The position numbers and the translations under genes are program-made. A stretch of DNA of 64,000 nt, from NCBI RefSeq assembly GCF_016863495.1, contig NZ_BOOZ01000027.1, positions 1-64,000 of the forward strand, given 5' to 3'. The stretch is from Micromonospora andamanensis. GTDB taxonomy: Bacteria > Actinomycetota > Actinomycetes > Mycobacteriales > Micromonosporaceae. Shown here piece by piece: positions 40,066 through 49,329 of the stretch; position 1 is the stretch's first letter, and every line of letters begins with the position of its first letter. The notes under the pieces are model-generated. The model was not told the DNA's origin and searched no databases. It was given only the letters and a program-made list of their open reading frames with translations.

Positions 40066-40599
40066 GACCTGTGTCACTCCATCCCTGTTGTCCTGCGGCC
40101 GGCAACAACCGAGCCAGAACCGACGTTAGACCGTTTCATGACTTATGAAGGGAAAAATTCGTGTTCTGCCATTAGTTCGATCTGCCGGGTTCTGACGGGC
40201 TACTTGCCCGGGGAGTGCCGACCTGTCCGCGTGCCTAGGCGGAAGGCGGGAGTGCTGATCCGGCCGCTCGCTTCTCGGGTTGCGATAGCGATGGGGCATT
40301 TGTCCCGGTAGGGTTTTGAAAATATCGAACCATTGCCATGGAAGCGCTCCCATGCAAGAATCGCTGCACGCGGTGAGCAGAGCCACACCGCGTAGGCAGG
40401 TGTCGAGGGCATCCGGTTCGCCGGGACGACCACCTGACCGCCGACCGGTGAGACCGGTCGTCGCACCACCACCAACGCCCGTCCGGGTCGGGCGCTCCCG
40501 AAGAATCCCGTTGGCACCGGCGGTCGTCCGCGCAGGACGCCCCTCGGGCCACGTGCCGGGCCGTACGCGGATCCGGTCTCGCCCAAGGAGATCAGTGGC
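40066..40599. other. Long intergenic region upstream of the cellulase
   Basis: 534 bases separating the divergent wall-protein and cellulase genes. The left part is A+T-rich (40120-40165) and probably holds the wall-protein promoter (minus-strand TAACGT at 40122-40127). The centre holds a CebR-type box at 40339-40352. 40400-40580 shows no convincing gene. Confidence 0.5.
40339..40352. promoter_or_regulatory. CebR-type operator
   Basis: TGGAAGCGCTCCCA differs at one position from the palindrome TGGGAGCGCTCCCA bound by the LacI-family cellobiose repressor CebR in streptomycetes and Thermobifida. It lies 248 bases upstream of the cellulase start. Confidence 0.75.
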
Positions 40600-42408
40600 A
40601 TGAATGTGTGGAGAAGGCTGTCCGGCCGACGCCGGGCCGTCGCGCTGGCCGGCGCGAGCGCGCTGGTCGCGGGCGGTTTGGTGACACTACCGGTGACCGC
40701 GGCGCACGCGGCGACGCAGTGCGACGTGACCTACACGACGAATGACTGGCAGGGCGGCTTCACCGCCAACGTCACCATCAGGAACGTCGGCGACGCGCTG
40801 AGCAACTGGACGCTCGGCTTCACCTTCCCCGACGCCAACCAGCGTCTGGTGCAGGGCTGGTCGGCCCGGTGGAGCCAGTCGGGCCGCAACGTGACCGCGC
40901 AGAACGAGTCGTGGAACGGAAATCTGGCCACCGGCGCCAGCACGAGCCTCGGCTTCAACGGCTCGTGGAGCGGCAGCAACCCCAAGCCCACCTCGTTCAC
41001 TGTCAACGGGGTGGCCTGCAACGGCGGCACGACGCCTACCACGGCGCCGCCCACGACGACGCCGCCGACGAGCCCGCCGCCGCCCACGACGCCGCCGCCG
41101 ACCACGCCGCCGCCGACGACCCCGCCGCCCACCACGCCGCCGCCCGGCACCAAGGTGGACAACCCGTACGTAGGCGCCCGGGGGTACGTGAACCCGGAGT
41201 GGAAGGCCAAGGCCGAATCGGTAAGCGGTGGTAACCGCATCTCGAACACCCCGACCGGTGTGTGGCTTGACCGGATCGCGGCGATCGAGGGTACCGACAA
41301 CAGCCAGTCCAACGGCCCGATGGGTCTGCGTGACCACCTGGACGAAGCGCTGCGGCAGAACGCGCAGTACATCCAGGTCGTCATCTACAACCTGCCCGGC
41401 CGGGACTGCGCGGCACTCGCCTCCAACGGCGAGCTGAAGGCCGACGAGTTGCCGAAGTACAAGGCCGAGTACATCGACCCGATCGCGGCGATCCAGGGTG
41501 ACCCGAAGTACCGCAACCTGCGGATCATCAACATCATCGAGATTGACTCGCTGCCGAACCTGGTGACCAACACCTCCGGCAACCCGGGTGGCACCGCGAT
41601 GTGCGACACGGTCAAGGCCAACGGCGCGTACGTGCAGGGTGTCGGCTACGCCCTGGCCAAGCTGGGCGCGATCCCGAACGTCTACAACTACATCGACGCC
41701 GGCCACCACGGCTGGATCGGCTGGGACAGCAACTTCACCCCGACCGCCCAGATCCTGCGGGAGGCCGCCGGCGCCTCTGGTGCCACCGTCAACCACGTGC
41801 ACGGCTTCATCACCAACACCGCCAACTACTCGGCACTGGTCGAGCCGTACGCCAAGGTCACCGACTCGGTGAACGGGCAGACGGTGCGGCAATCGGACTG
41901 GATCGACTGGAACCAGTACAACGACGAGCAGAGCTTCGCTCAGGCGTTCCGCCAGGAACTCGTCCGGCAGGGCTTCCCCAGCAACATCGGCATGCTGATC
42001 GACACCTCCCGTAACGGCTGGGGCGGCTCGAACCGGCCCACCGCCGCGGGCCCGACGACCAGCGTGAACGCCTACGTGGACGGTGGTCGCGTCGACCGTC
42101 GTATCCACAAGGGCAACTGGTGCAACCAGGCCGGTGCGGGCTTGGGCGAGCGGCCGACGGCCGCGCCGGCGTCGGGCATCGACGCCTACGTCTGGATCAA
42201 GCCCCCGGGCGAGTCGGACGGCTCCAGCCGCGAGATCCCGAACAACGATGGCAAGGGCTTCGACCGGATGTGTGACCCGACCTACCAGGGCAACGAGCGC
42301 AACGGCAACAGCATGAGCGGTGCCCTGCCGGACGCCCCGATCTCGGGCGCCTGGTTCCCGGCGCAGCTTTCCGAGCTGATGCGCAACGCCTATCCGCCGC
42401 TGTCCTGA
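40600..42408 (+). CDS. Secreted GH6 cellobiohydrolase-type cellulase with CBM2
   Basis: 602 residues. Export signal with twin arginines and cleavage near AAHA/ATQ (residue 38); a family 2 cellulose-binding module (about 39-140, CDVTYTTNDWQGGFTANV ... Trp-rich, closing Cys); a Pro/Thr linker of about 45 residues (PPTTTPP units); and a GH6 catalytic domain from about 188. GH6 signatures: VIYNLPGRDCAALASNGEL (catalytic-acid region) and IIEIDSLPNLVTN, the variant seen in exo-acting Cel6B-type enzymes rather than IEPD of endoglucanases. Releases cellobiose from cellulose ends outside the cell. AAGGAG supports ATG 40600. Controlled in all likelihood through the CebR box; the gene ends at a strong terminator. 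Confidence 0.95.
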   Translation: MNVWRRLSGRRRAVALAGASALVAGGLVTLPVTAAHAATQCDVTYTTNDWQGGFTANVTIRNVGDALSNWTLGFTFPDANQRLVQGWSARWSQSGRNVTAQNESWNGNLATGASTSLGFNGSWSGSNPKPTSFTVNGVACNGGTTPTTAPPTTTPPTSPPPPTTPPPTTPPPTTPPPTTPPPGTKVDNPYVGARGYVNPEWKAKAESVSGGNRISNTPTGVWLDRIAAIEGTDNSQSNGPMGLRDHLDEALRQNAQYIQVVIYNLPGRDCAALASNGELKADELPKYKAEYIDPIAAIQGDPKYRNLRIINIIEIDSLPNLVTNTSGNPGGTAMCDTVKANGAYVQGVGYALAKLGAIPNVYNYIDAGHHGWIGWDSNFTPTAQILREAAGASGATVNHVHGFITNTANYSALVEPYAKVTDSVNGQTVRQSDWIDWNQYNDEQSFAQAFRQELVRQGFPSNIGMLIDTSRNGWGGSNRPTAAGPTTSVNAYVDGGRVDRRIHKGNWCNQAGAGLGERPTAAPASGIDAYVWIKPPGESDGSSREIPNNDGKGFDRMCDPTYQGNERNGNSMSGALPDAPISGAWFPAQLSELMRNAYPPLS

Positions 42409-42466
42409 CGGACACAGGCACACCCGCCGCCGACAGTAGGTGAGGCGCTGCGGCGGCAGGTCACCC

Positions 42467-42505
42467 GGGCCCCTGGTCCGACCGCACCGGTCGGACCAGG
42501 GGCCC
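42467..42505 (+). terminator. Terminator after the cellulase
   Basis: Perfect 18-bp stem GGGCCCCTGGTCCGACCG / CGGTCGGACCAGGGGCCC with a three-base loop. Confidence 0.8.
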
Positions 42506-42608
42506 CTCGTGCCGCCTGCGCCACGGTTGCCGTCACCCGCGACGACGGCGCGGTACGCCGCAACCGGCTACCGCCGCGTCGGCGGGGGCGCACCGTGGCG
42601 CCGGCGGA

Positions 42609-42989
42609 TCAGGGCACCGTCTTCTCGATCGCGGCGCGACCGATGTCGTCAAGTTCGCGCCGGGCCCGCTCGATGTTCTCGGCGGTGAGGTCCTGCCCCC
42701 GGGCCATCACCAGGTCCTCCGGCTCCCAGGGCTGTTCGGCGCCGGTACGGATGTTGTCCCCGGCGGCCCCGGTGCCGGTCCCCGTCGCCCCGGTTCCCGC
42801 TGCGTACGGGTCGCCGATGAGGTCCTCGGTCGGCGCGTCGCCGGTCTGGTCACCCGGTTCGGCGAATGCCGGATTGTCCCGGTCTGCGCCACCTCCGGTG
42901 ATCAGCTGAGGCACGGTGCTGTCGTCGTCGACCGCCGCGGCCGCCTCGGGGCGCTCCTCCAGCGGTCGTTCCCGATCACGCTCCGTCAT
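42609..42989 (-). CDS. Acidic hypothetical protein
   Basis: 126 residues, acidic, low complexity in the middle (Gly/Thr/Ala, GTGATGTGTGAAG), no membrane segment or signal. The last 35 residues (GQDLTAENIERARRELDDIG) may form a helix pair. GGAGGG lies before the ATG. Third gene of a leftward set with 43142 and 44148; no family recognised. Confidence 0.65.
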   Translation of the reverse strand: MTERDRERPLEERPEAAAAVDDDSTVPQLITGGGADRDNPAFAEPGDQTGDAPTEDLIGDPYAAGTGATGTGTGAAGDNIRTGAEQPWEPEDLVMARGQDLTAENIERARRELDDIGRAAIEKTVP

Positions 42990-43141
42990 CGCTGCTGCCC
43001 TCCTGTCCGCGGCGCTCTCCGGCCCTGTTGCGCGTACCCGCCCCGCCGGTCGCCATGCCTGGCGGAGGTACGCCGAAGGCGGGCGCCCCGGATCAGGGGC
43101 ACCCGCCTTCGGGTGGCGTCGTGGTATCGGGTCGCCGCGAG

Positions 43142-44137
43142 TCAGCGTCCGAGCACGCGGTCGAGGAAGTCCCGATACTCGCGCACGGCCACCCGCAACT
43201 GCTCGGTGTCCGAGGAGCCGGCCTCCTGCCAGCCACCGAGCTTGTTCCGGTGCTCGGCCAGCGCTGCGGCCAGCGCCTCCATGGCCTCCTCCACCAGCGA
43301 CTGCGCCTCACCGGCCGCCGCCCGGGGGTCGTCCACGAACCGGAGTTGGACGTCGCGCCAGCGGTCCCGGAAGCCCTGCGCCGTCGCCTCGTCGAACAGG
43401 GTCGCCGCCCCGGCCGGCACCGCCGCCCCGGAGGTGTCCGTGCCCGTACCGGAGGTCTGCGTGTCGGGGTCGACCATCGTGGGGGTGGCGCTGCCGTAAC
43501 CGGCCCCGCCCGCCGCCGCCGTGTCGTCGTCCGCCACTGTCACCCGGGAGTCGTCGTCGGTCGCCCGGTCCACGTCGACGGGGTCGTCGGTCAGGCGGTC
43601 CTCGTCGACCGGGTCGTCGGTCAGGCGGTCGTCCGCCGTCCTGTCGGCGGCAACCGGAGCCTCGACGTCGTTGTCGTCCGGGTCGTCGTCGGCCCGGTCG
43701 ACCCCGTCTCCGGTCCGGTCGACCCCGTCGTCGGTCCGGTCGAACTCGGCCGTCGGGTCCGCCCGCCAACCCTCCCGCTCGCCGTCGACCGCGCCGTCGC
43801 CAGGCCGGGCGGTGTCCTCCTCACGCGGGTCGCGCTCGTCCTCGGGACGTGGGCTGGCCAGTGCGGACGCGGCGACAGCGCCACCGACAGTTGTCGCGCC
43901 GAAGGCGGTGGGTACCGGACCCGGCTCGTTGAACTCGGCCCGCTCGCCGTCGGAGCCGGGACGCCCGTCCCAGGGGCGACCCCGATCGGCCTCCGACCGG
44001 TCCCGGTCCGTCGGCTCGTCAACGGTGTCGAGATCCTCGTGCGTCTCCCGGTCGTCGTCGGTGTCCGGCACCGCCACCGGGGCGGAGCGGACGGTCTCCG
44101 GGTGGTCGTTGTTGAGCTGCTGCTCTTCCTGCCGCAT
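43142..44137 (-). CDS. Acidic protein with conserved C-terminal helical domain
   Basis: 331 residues. The first 230 are an acidic, repetitive, presumably disordered region (Asp/Arg/Thr units such as DRLTDDPVDEDRLTDDPVDV). The last 85 form a domain, FRDRWRDVQLRFVDDPRAA ... LVEEAMEAL ... LRVAVREYRDFLDRVLG, that is clearly related to the C-terminal domain of the next gene upstream (44148-44744). The function is not known. GAGGAG precedes the ATG; only ten bases separate it from its paralogue, so they are one operon. Confidence 0.75.
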   Translation of the reverse strand: MRQEEQQLNNDHPETVRSAPVAVPDTDDDRETHEDLDTVDEPTDRDRSEADRGRPWDGRPGSDGERAEFNEPGPVPTAFGATTVGGAVAASALASPRPEDERDPREEDTARPGDGAVDGEREGWRADPTAEFDRTDDGVDRTGDGVDRADDDPDDNDVEAPVAADRTADDRLTDDPVDEDRLTDDPVDVDRATDDDSRVTVADDDTAAAGGAGYGSATPTMVDPDTQTSGTGTDTSGAAVPAGAATLFDEATAQGFRDRWRDVQLRFVDDPRAAAGEAQSLVEEAMEALAAALAEHRNKLGGWQEAGSSDTEQLRVAVREYRDFLDRVLGR

Positions 44138-44147
44138 GGTGGTCTCC

Positions 44148-44744
44148 TCAGCGGTTGGTGGCGTCATGGGCGGCGTCGGGTTGGCGCTGTTCGGGCGTCC
44201 CGGCAGCGACCGGCGGCTCCTCGCCGAGCAGATCGCTGAAGAGGGCGCGGTAGTGGACGACGGCCTGGCGGAGATCCTCCGTGCTGGCCTCGCCCCGGGA
44301 GTTGCGCAGGTGGATCTCGTGCGCGTCACGGTAGTGACCCAGCGTGCGCGCGTGGTCCACGGAGAGATGGGCGATCTGGTCGTCGAACTCGCCTGTGGGG
44401 TATCCGCGTTCGGCGATCAGCCGGCTGACCAGTTCGTCTGCCTGACCGACGGTTTCGGCGGGGGAGTCGATGAAACGTACCTGGAGCTCCTCCCATGCCT
44501 CGGCGTACCGGGCACGGGACTCGGGGGTGAGCGGGACCAGTTCGAGTTCGGCGTGCCGGCGCTCCCGGTCCCGGAGCTCGCGCTCGGCGGCGCTGCGGCT
44601 CTCCTGCTCGGCGACGACATGGTCGTACTCGGGACCGAAGCGCTGCCGGAGCGCCCGGCGGCGGCCGGCCACGACAACTGCGGCGGCGATGGCGGCGACC
44701 ACCAGGATGACGAGGACGGTGACGACTATCTGCGTGGGCGACAT
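44148..44744 (-). CDS. Membrane-anchored protein with the same helical domain
   Basis: 198 residues. One N-terminal membrane helix (IVVTVLVILVVAAIAAAVVV), a basic RRRALRQRFGPEYD stretch, a short coiled coil (AERELRDRERRHAELE), then the conserved domain: WEELQVRFIDSPAETVGQAD, LVSRLIAERGYPTGEFD, HLSVDHARTLGHYRDAHEI and TEDLRQAVVHYRALFSDLLG. The domain is familiar from other actinobacterial proteins of unknown function. GGAGGAG lies four bases before the ATG. First gene of a leftward operon, divergent from the conservon. Confidence 0.78.
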   Translation of the reverse strand: MSPTQIVVTVLVILVVAAIAAAVVVAGRRRALRQRFGPEYDHVVAEQESRSAAERELRDRERRHAELELVPLTPESRARYAEAWEELQVRFIDSPAETVGQADELVSRLIAERGYPTGEFDDQIAHLSVDHARTLGHYRDAHEIHLRNSRGEASTEDLRQAVVHYRALFSDLLGEEPPVAAGTPEQRQPDAAHDATNR

Positions 44745-44886
44745 GGCTCCTCCTTCGCCTGCAGGTATTCCCGCCACGCACTGATCGCCAATCCAGTTCC
44801 GGAGCACTTTCCTTGACCCGACCCGGTTGCCGGCGGGGCGAAACCCGACAAGCGGTTCGTCCTCGGAACGTTCGGCAACGTACCGG

Positions 44887-44892
44887 TAGTCT
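44887..44892 (+). promoter_or_regulatory. -10 box of the conservon
   Basis: TAGTCT in the 298-base gap between divergent genes, about 150 bases upstream of the chosen sensor start. Confidence 0.35.
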
Positions 44893-45042
44893 CGACGGAC
44901 GGTAGTGCGACAGGCGCGGATTACGTATCCTGCCCAAGGCGCCCGAGCCGGCGTCCCGGCGGGACGACCGGGGTGCGCCCCGGTGACGGCGCTGCCCGGC
45001 TGCGCCGGAGCCCTGCCAGCCACCCTTCCGGGCGAGGTCCGA

Positions 45043-47859
45043 TTGAACACCCGCGACTGGCCGATCCGCTCGAAGCTGACCGCGTTGGTTGTCGTGCCGG
45101 TGACCGCCCTGCTGGCACTGTGGATCTTCGCCACCACGCTGACCTTCGGGCCGGCGCTCGACCTGCTCTCCGCCCGCACTCTTCTCTACGATCTCGGCAG
45201 GCCGGGTGAGACAGTGGTGGCCGAGCTGCAACGGGAGCGCCGACTCTCCGTGGTGCACCTCGCCTCGCCCCGTAGCGAGTGCGGCCAGCCGCCAGCGAAC
45301 TGTGTGCTGCCGGCTCTCGTGGAACAGCGGACCCGTACCGACGCGGCGGTCACCGAGCTACGCCGGCGGGTCGGCGGGGAACAGCTGCGGGACGCCGCCG
45401 GGGAGCTGCTCGAAGCCCGGCTCGATCGGTTCCTCGGCGAGCTGGACGCGTTGCCGGCCGGCCGAGCCTTCATCGATCGTCGGGACCTGGACCGGACCGG
45501 TGCCGTCGGCCTCTACAGCGGAATGATCTCCTCCGCGTTCCGCACCTTCACCGCCCTGGCCAATCTTCCGGACCACGACCTCAACCGGGAGGCGCTGGCG
45601 CTCACCAATCTCGGTCGCTCGCGGGAACTGCTCGGCCAGACCGACGCGCTGCTGGCCGGTGTGCTGACCGCCGGTGGGTTCGCCGAGGGCGAGCACACCC
45701 TGCTCGTACAGGGCATCGGCAATCAACGGTTTCTGGCCGAGGCCGCGGTGGCCGACCTGCCCGAGGCGGACCGGACCGCCTACCAGCGGCTGACCGAACA
45801 GCTGGCGTTCGGCCGGCTCCGGGCGATGCAGGACGACCTGGTCACCACCGACCCGTCGGCCCGACCCCGGCTCGATCCGCAGGCGTGGCAGACCAGCTAC
45901 GACGCGGTGCAGCAGTCGCTGCGGGACTTCGAACTGACCCAGGCGGACGGACTGGCCGACCGGTCCGTGCCGATGGCGGTACGCACCCTGGCACGGCTGG
46001 CCGCAGCCGGACTGCTCGGCCTGGTCGCCGTCGTGCTCTCGCTGGTGGTGGCGGTCCAGGTCGGCCGCTCACTTGCGCAGCGACTGACCCTGGTACGCGG
46101 AACGCTCGCCGACGCCGAACGGCGCCTGCCGGAGGTGGTGGACCGGCTGCGCAAGGGCGAGTCTGTCGACCTGGCGCAGGAGGCTTCCGTGGCCGACCAG
46201 GGCGCCGACGAGATCGGCCGGGTCGCGCAGGCGTTCACCGAGGTGCACCGGGCCGCCATCCGCTCGGCCATGGACGAGGTGAGCCTGCGGCGCGGCCTCA
46301 ACGACGTCTTCCTGAACATTGCACGACGCAGCCAGGGACTCGTGCACCGGCAGCTCGCCCTGCTCGACCGACTGGAACGCGACGCGGAGGATCCCGACCA
46401 CCTGGCTGAGCTGTTCCGCGTCGACCACCTCGCCACCCGGCTGCGTCGGCACGCGGAGGACCTGGTCATCCTCGCCGGTGCCGCACCGGGCCGGGGCTGG
46501 CGTAACCCGGTCGCCATGGTGGACCTGATCCGCGGGGCGATCTCCGAGGTCGAGTCGTACGACCGGGTCGACATCACCACTGTGCAGCCCGCCGGCACGG
46601 TCGGCCGGGTGGTGGGCGACATCATCCACCTGCTCGCCGAGCTGATTGAGAACGCCACGGCGTTCTCACCACCCGATTCACGGGTCGAGATCTCCGGTGA
46701 GCACGTGGCCCACGGTTACGCCCTCTCCGTGTCCGACGAGGGTCTCGGCATGAGCGAGGCGGCGATCGACGAGGCGAACCTCAAGCTGGCCCGGTCGCCG
46801 GAGTTCGATCCCAGCGAGACCGCCCGGCTCGGGTTGTTCGTGGTGGCGCGACTGGCCGCTCGGCACGACGTCCGGGTGCGGCTGCGCCGGTCGGAGGGAA
46901 CCGGTCTCACCGCCGTGGTTCTCATCCCGACCGAGCTGATCACCGAGGAACCGTCGCCGCTGCCCGGCCCGGAGGTGCTGGCGGGTGACGACCGGGGTGC
47001 CACGCCGGAGCAGCGGCGGCTGGCCCGGGCGAGTCGGCTGACCACAGTGCCCCGGACCCGGACCCGGACCGCCCGAGGCGGCAGACCGGTGCCGACAGGC
47101 GGGTCGGGCGCGGCAGCCGGCGTTCCGGGTGGCTCGACGGTCGGGCCGGCCGAGGCCGACGGGCTGCCCCGCCGGATCCGCCGGGGAGCCGCCGCCCCGT
47201 CCACTGCCGACTCGGCGGACGCCCCGACTGCGACGGGCACCGGAGCGGTGGACCGTGCCCCGTCCGGCACCGGGGCGGCTCCGACCGGGGCGGCACCGGC
47301 GTCCGCCGCCGGTACGCAGCCATCCGGTACCGACTCGTCGACACCGGTTCCGGCCGGACCGGCTGGCACGCACCCGGGTGTACCCGGAGGTGACCGCACG
47401 TCGGCGGAGCCCACAGTCCAACTGCCGACGGTGGCCGCACCCGCCGCACGGTCGGCCGCGATCGACGGCCCGACCGTCCGGCAGCCGGTGGTCGCCTCGC
47501 GGGCACTCGACCGGGCGCACCGCGACCCGACGCCGCGAAGCCCCGAGGAGGCGCGACGGTTCATGTCGGCGTTGCAGGCGGGCACCGCGCGGGGTCGGCG
47601 CGCCGCCACCCGTACCCGCGACCCCGACCAGGACGGGCCGATGCCCGAGCAGCCAACCGGCCCGGCCGGGCCGTCCCCGGCGGAGCCGAACCGTCCGGAC
47701 GGCGCACCCGCCCCGGGCCCGAACGGACAGACCGGGACCCCGGCGGACTCGTCGGACCGGTCCGGGCCCGCTCGGGTGGCCCAGGACCGGACCGCCGCGC
47801 CGCCCGGCACCGAACCGGCGCCTGTGGATTCCCCGACCGCGACTGAGAGGGACGCCTGA
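45043..47859 (+). CDS. cvnA: Conservon sensor histidine kinase-like protein (CvnA) with NIT domain
   Basis: 938 residues from TTG 45043 (GAGG upstream; homologues open with a similar NTRDWPIRSKL). GTG 44905 would add 46 low-complexity residues. Membrane helix 1 at about 9-31, an extracellular nitrate/nitrite-sensing-type helical domain, membrane helix 2 near 325-350, a HAMP segment, a dimerisation helix (NIARRSQGLVHRQLALLDRL), and an ATPase domain with N-box LLAELIENATAFSPP and SDEGLGMSEAAID. The canonical phosphoacceptor H-box is not obvious, as in other CvnA proteins. About 250 C-terminal residues are Pro/Ala/Thr-rich and disordered. It senses an unknown signal and works with the next three genes. 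Confidence 0.88.
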   Translation: MNTRDWPIRSKLTALVVVPVTALLALWIFATTLTFGPALDLLSARTLLYDLGRPGETVVAELQRERRLSVVHLASPRSECGQPPANCVLPALVEQRTRTDAAVTELRRRVGGEQLRDAAGELLEARLDRFLGELDALPAGRAFIDRRDLDRTGAVGLYSGMISSAFRTFTALANLPDHDLNREALALTNLGRSRELLGQTDALLAGVLTAGGFAEGEHTLLVQGIGNQRFLAEAAVADLPEADRTAYQRLTEQLAFGRLRAMQDDLVTTDPSARPRLDPQAWQTSYDAVQQSLRDFELTQADGLADRSVPMAVRTLARLAAAGLLGLVAVVLSLVVAVQVGRSLAQRLTLVRGTLADAERRLPEVVDRLRKGESVDLAQEASVADQGADEIGRVAQAFTEVHRAAIRSAMDEVSLRRGLNDVFLNIARRSQGLVHRQLALLDRLERDAEDPDHLAELFRVDHLATRLRRHAEDLVILAGAAPGRGWRNPVAMVDLIRGAISEVESYDRVDITTVQPAGTVGRVVGDIIHLLAELIENATAFSPPDSRVEISGEHVAHGYALSVSDEGLGMSEAAIDEANLKLARSPEFDPSETARLGLFVVARLAARHDVRVRLRRSEGTGLTAVVLIPTELITEEPSPLPGPEVLAGDDRGATPEQRRLARASRLTTVPRTRTRTARGGRPVPTGGSGAAAGVPGGSTVGPAEADGLPRRIRRGAAAPSTADSADAPTATGTGAVDRAPSGTGAAPTGAAPASAAGTQPSGTDSSTPVPAGPAGTHPGVPGGDRTSAEPTVQLPTVAAPAARSAAIDGPTVRQPVVASRALDRAHRDPTPRSPEEARRFMSALQAGTARGRRAATRTRDPDQDGPMPEQPTGPAGPSPAEPNRPDGAPAPGPNGQTGTPADSSDRSGPARVAQDRTAAPPGTEPAPVDSPTATERDA

Positions 47860-48278
47860 TGCAATCGACGAGGCAGAACGCAGATCTCGACTGGTTGCTG
47901 GACGATCTGCTGGAGCGGGTGCCGACCGCGCGGCACGCTGTGGTGTTGTCGGCGGACGGACTGCTGCTGGGTTCCTCCGCCGGCATGGACACCGCCGACG
48001 CCGAGCACCTCTGCGCGCTGGCCTCCGGCCTGTCCAGCCTCGCCCGGGGGGCCAGCCGGCAGTTGACCGGGGGACCGGTCCGGCAGACCGTGGTGGAGAT
48101 GGAGTCCGCGTACCTCTTCGTCACGGCGGCCGGGCAGGGCGCGTGCCTGGCGGTCGCCAGCGACGCGGACGCGGACATCGGCCTGGTGGCGTACGAGATG
48201 GCGATGCTGGTGACCCGGGTGGGCGAGAAGCTGGAAGCGCCGGCTCGTGCGTCGGTGGGTAACGCCGATGCGGACTGA
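47859..48278 (+). CDS. cvnB: Roadblock/LC7 protein of the conservon (CvnB)
   Basis: 139 residues. ADLDWLLDDLLERVPTARHA and VVLSADGLLLGSS start a roadblock/LC7 fold like MglB, which regulates small GTPases. The stop of the sensor and this ATG overlap (TGATG), so translation is coupled. Confidence 0.92.
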   Translation: MQSTRQNADLDWLLDDLLERVPTARHAVVLSADGLLLGSSAGMDTADAEHLCALASGLSSLARGASRQLTGGPVRQTVVEMESAYLFVTAAGQGACLAVASDADADIGLVAYEMAMLVTRVGEKLEAPARASVGNADAD

Positions 48279-48657
48279 CTTACCCGGGCCCCGACACGAG
48301 TGGCTCGACGACGACGCCGGGCCGGTGGTGCGGCCGTACACCCTCACCGGGGGACGTGTCCATCCGAGCAGCGACGGATTCGACCTGGTCGCCTACGTGA
48401 CGGCGAAGCCGGACCCGGACCTCGCGGCCTACCCGGAGCTGCATCCGGAGCACCGGTTGCTCGTGGAACTGGCCGGCCGCGGTACCCCGGTCGTGGAACT
48501 CGCCGCCGACCTGGACCTGGCGGTCGGCGTGGTCCGGGTGCTGCTCGGTGATCTGCTGTCCCGGGGACTGGTCGCCGTGCACCAGCCGCCGCGTGCCACG
48601 TACCTGCCCGACAACGACATCCTCAAGGCGGTGGTCGATGGACTCCGTGCGTTATGA
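48268..48657 (+). CDS. cvnC: DUF742 protein of the conservon (CvnC)
   Basis: 129 residues. GPVVRPYTLTGGRVHPS and LLVELAGRGTPVVELAADLD are the hallmarks of DUF742, a winged-helix-like domain of unknown biochemical role always found in conservons. ATG 48268 overlaps the previous stop by 11 bases; GTG 48247 is also in frame. Confidence 0.9.
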   Translation: MRTDLPGPRHEWLDDDAGPVVRPYTLTGGRVHPSSDGFDLVAYVTAKPDPDLAAYPELHPEHRLLVELAGRGTPVVELAADLDLAVGVVRVLLGDLLSRGLVAVHQPPRATYLPDNDILKAVVDGLRAL

Positions 48658-49240
48658 CGGCGAGCGGCGGGGCCATCGGGTGCCCATCGCGCTGAAGATC
48701 CTCATCGCCGGCGGTTTCGGTGCCGGCAAGACGACGCTTGTGAGCGCGTTGAGTGAGGTCCGGCCGTTGCAGACCGAGGAGATCCTGACGGGTGCCGGCA
48801 TCGACACCGACGACATCTCCGGGGTGGAGACCAAGTCGACGACCACCGTCGCGATGGATTTCGGGCGGATCACCATCAACGACGACCTCCAGCTGTACCT
48901 CTTCGGTACGCCTGGACAGGACCGGTTCTGGTTCCTCTGGGACGAACTGGCCTTCGGGGCGCTCGGCGCGGTGGTGCTCGCCGACACCCGACGGCTGGCC
49001 GACTGCTTCCCCTCGATCGACTACTTCGAGCAGCGGGGTATCCCGTTCGTGGTGGGAGTGAACTGCTTCGACGACTCCCGGCGGTTCAGCCTGGAGGCGG
49101 TGCGTAAGGCCCTGGACCTGGACCCGGACGTTCCGATGGTGCTCTGCGACGCGCGGGACCGGCAGTCCGGCAAGACCGTGCTGATCTCCCTGGTCGAGCA
49201 CGTTGCCCGGCAGCGGGGCGAGCCGGTGCCGACGGCCTGA
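48638..49240 (+). CDS. cvnD: Ras-like GTPase of the conservon (CvnD)
   Basis: 200 residues, MglA/Rab-like small G-protein. P-loop GGFGAGKTTLVSALSE, switch region ETKSTTTVAMDFG, LFGTPGQDRFWFLWDEL. The usual NKxD base motif is replaced by VGVNCFDD, as is common in this group. Overlaps cvnC by 20 bases. No cytochrome P450 (cvnE) follows, so this is the four-gene form. In streptomycetes such systems modulate morphology and antibiotic production. Confidence 0.92.
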   Translation: MDSVRYDGERRGHRVPIALKILIAGGFGAGKTTLVSALSEVRPLQTEEILTGAGIDTDDISGVETKSTTTVAMDFGRITINDDLQLYLFGTPGQDRFWFLWDELAFGALGAVVLADTRRLADCFPSIDYFEQRGIPFVVGVNCFDDSRRFSLEAVRKALDLDPDVPMVLCDARDRQSGKTVLISLVEHVARQRGEPVPTA

Positions 49241-49329
49241 GCCGACCCGGGTGCGGAGGGCCGGGGTGGACCGGTGCGGCCGGGTCGCGGTTCGGAGGCC
49301 TAATCCGCAGGTGTGAGGGAAGGTTTCAG

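Noticed and set aside
41040..41160. Tandem CCGCCGACGACG-like repeats
   Set aside because: They encode the Pro/Thr linker of the cellulase and are in frame.
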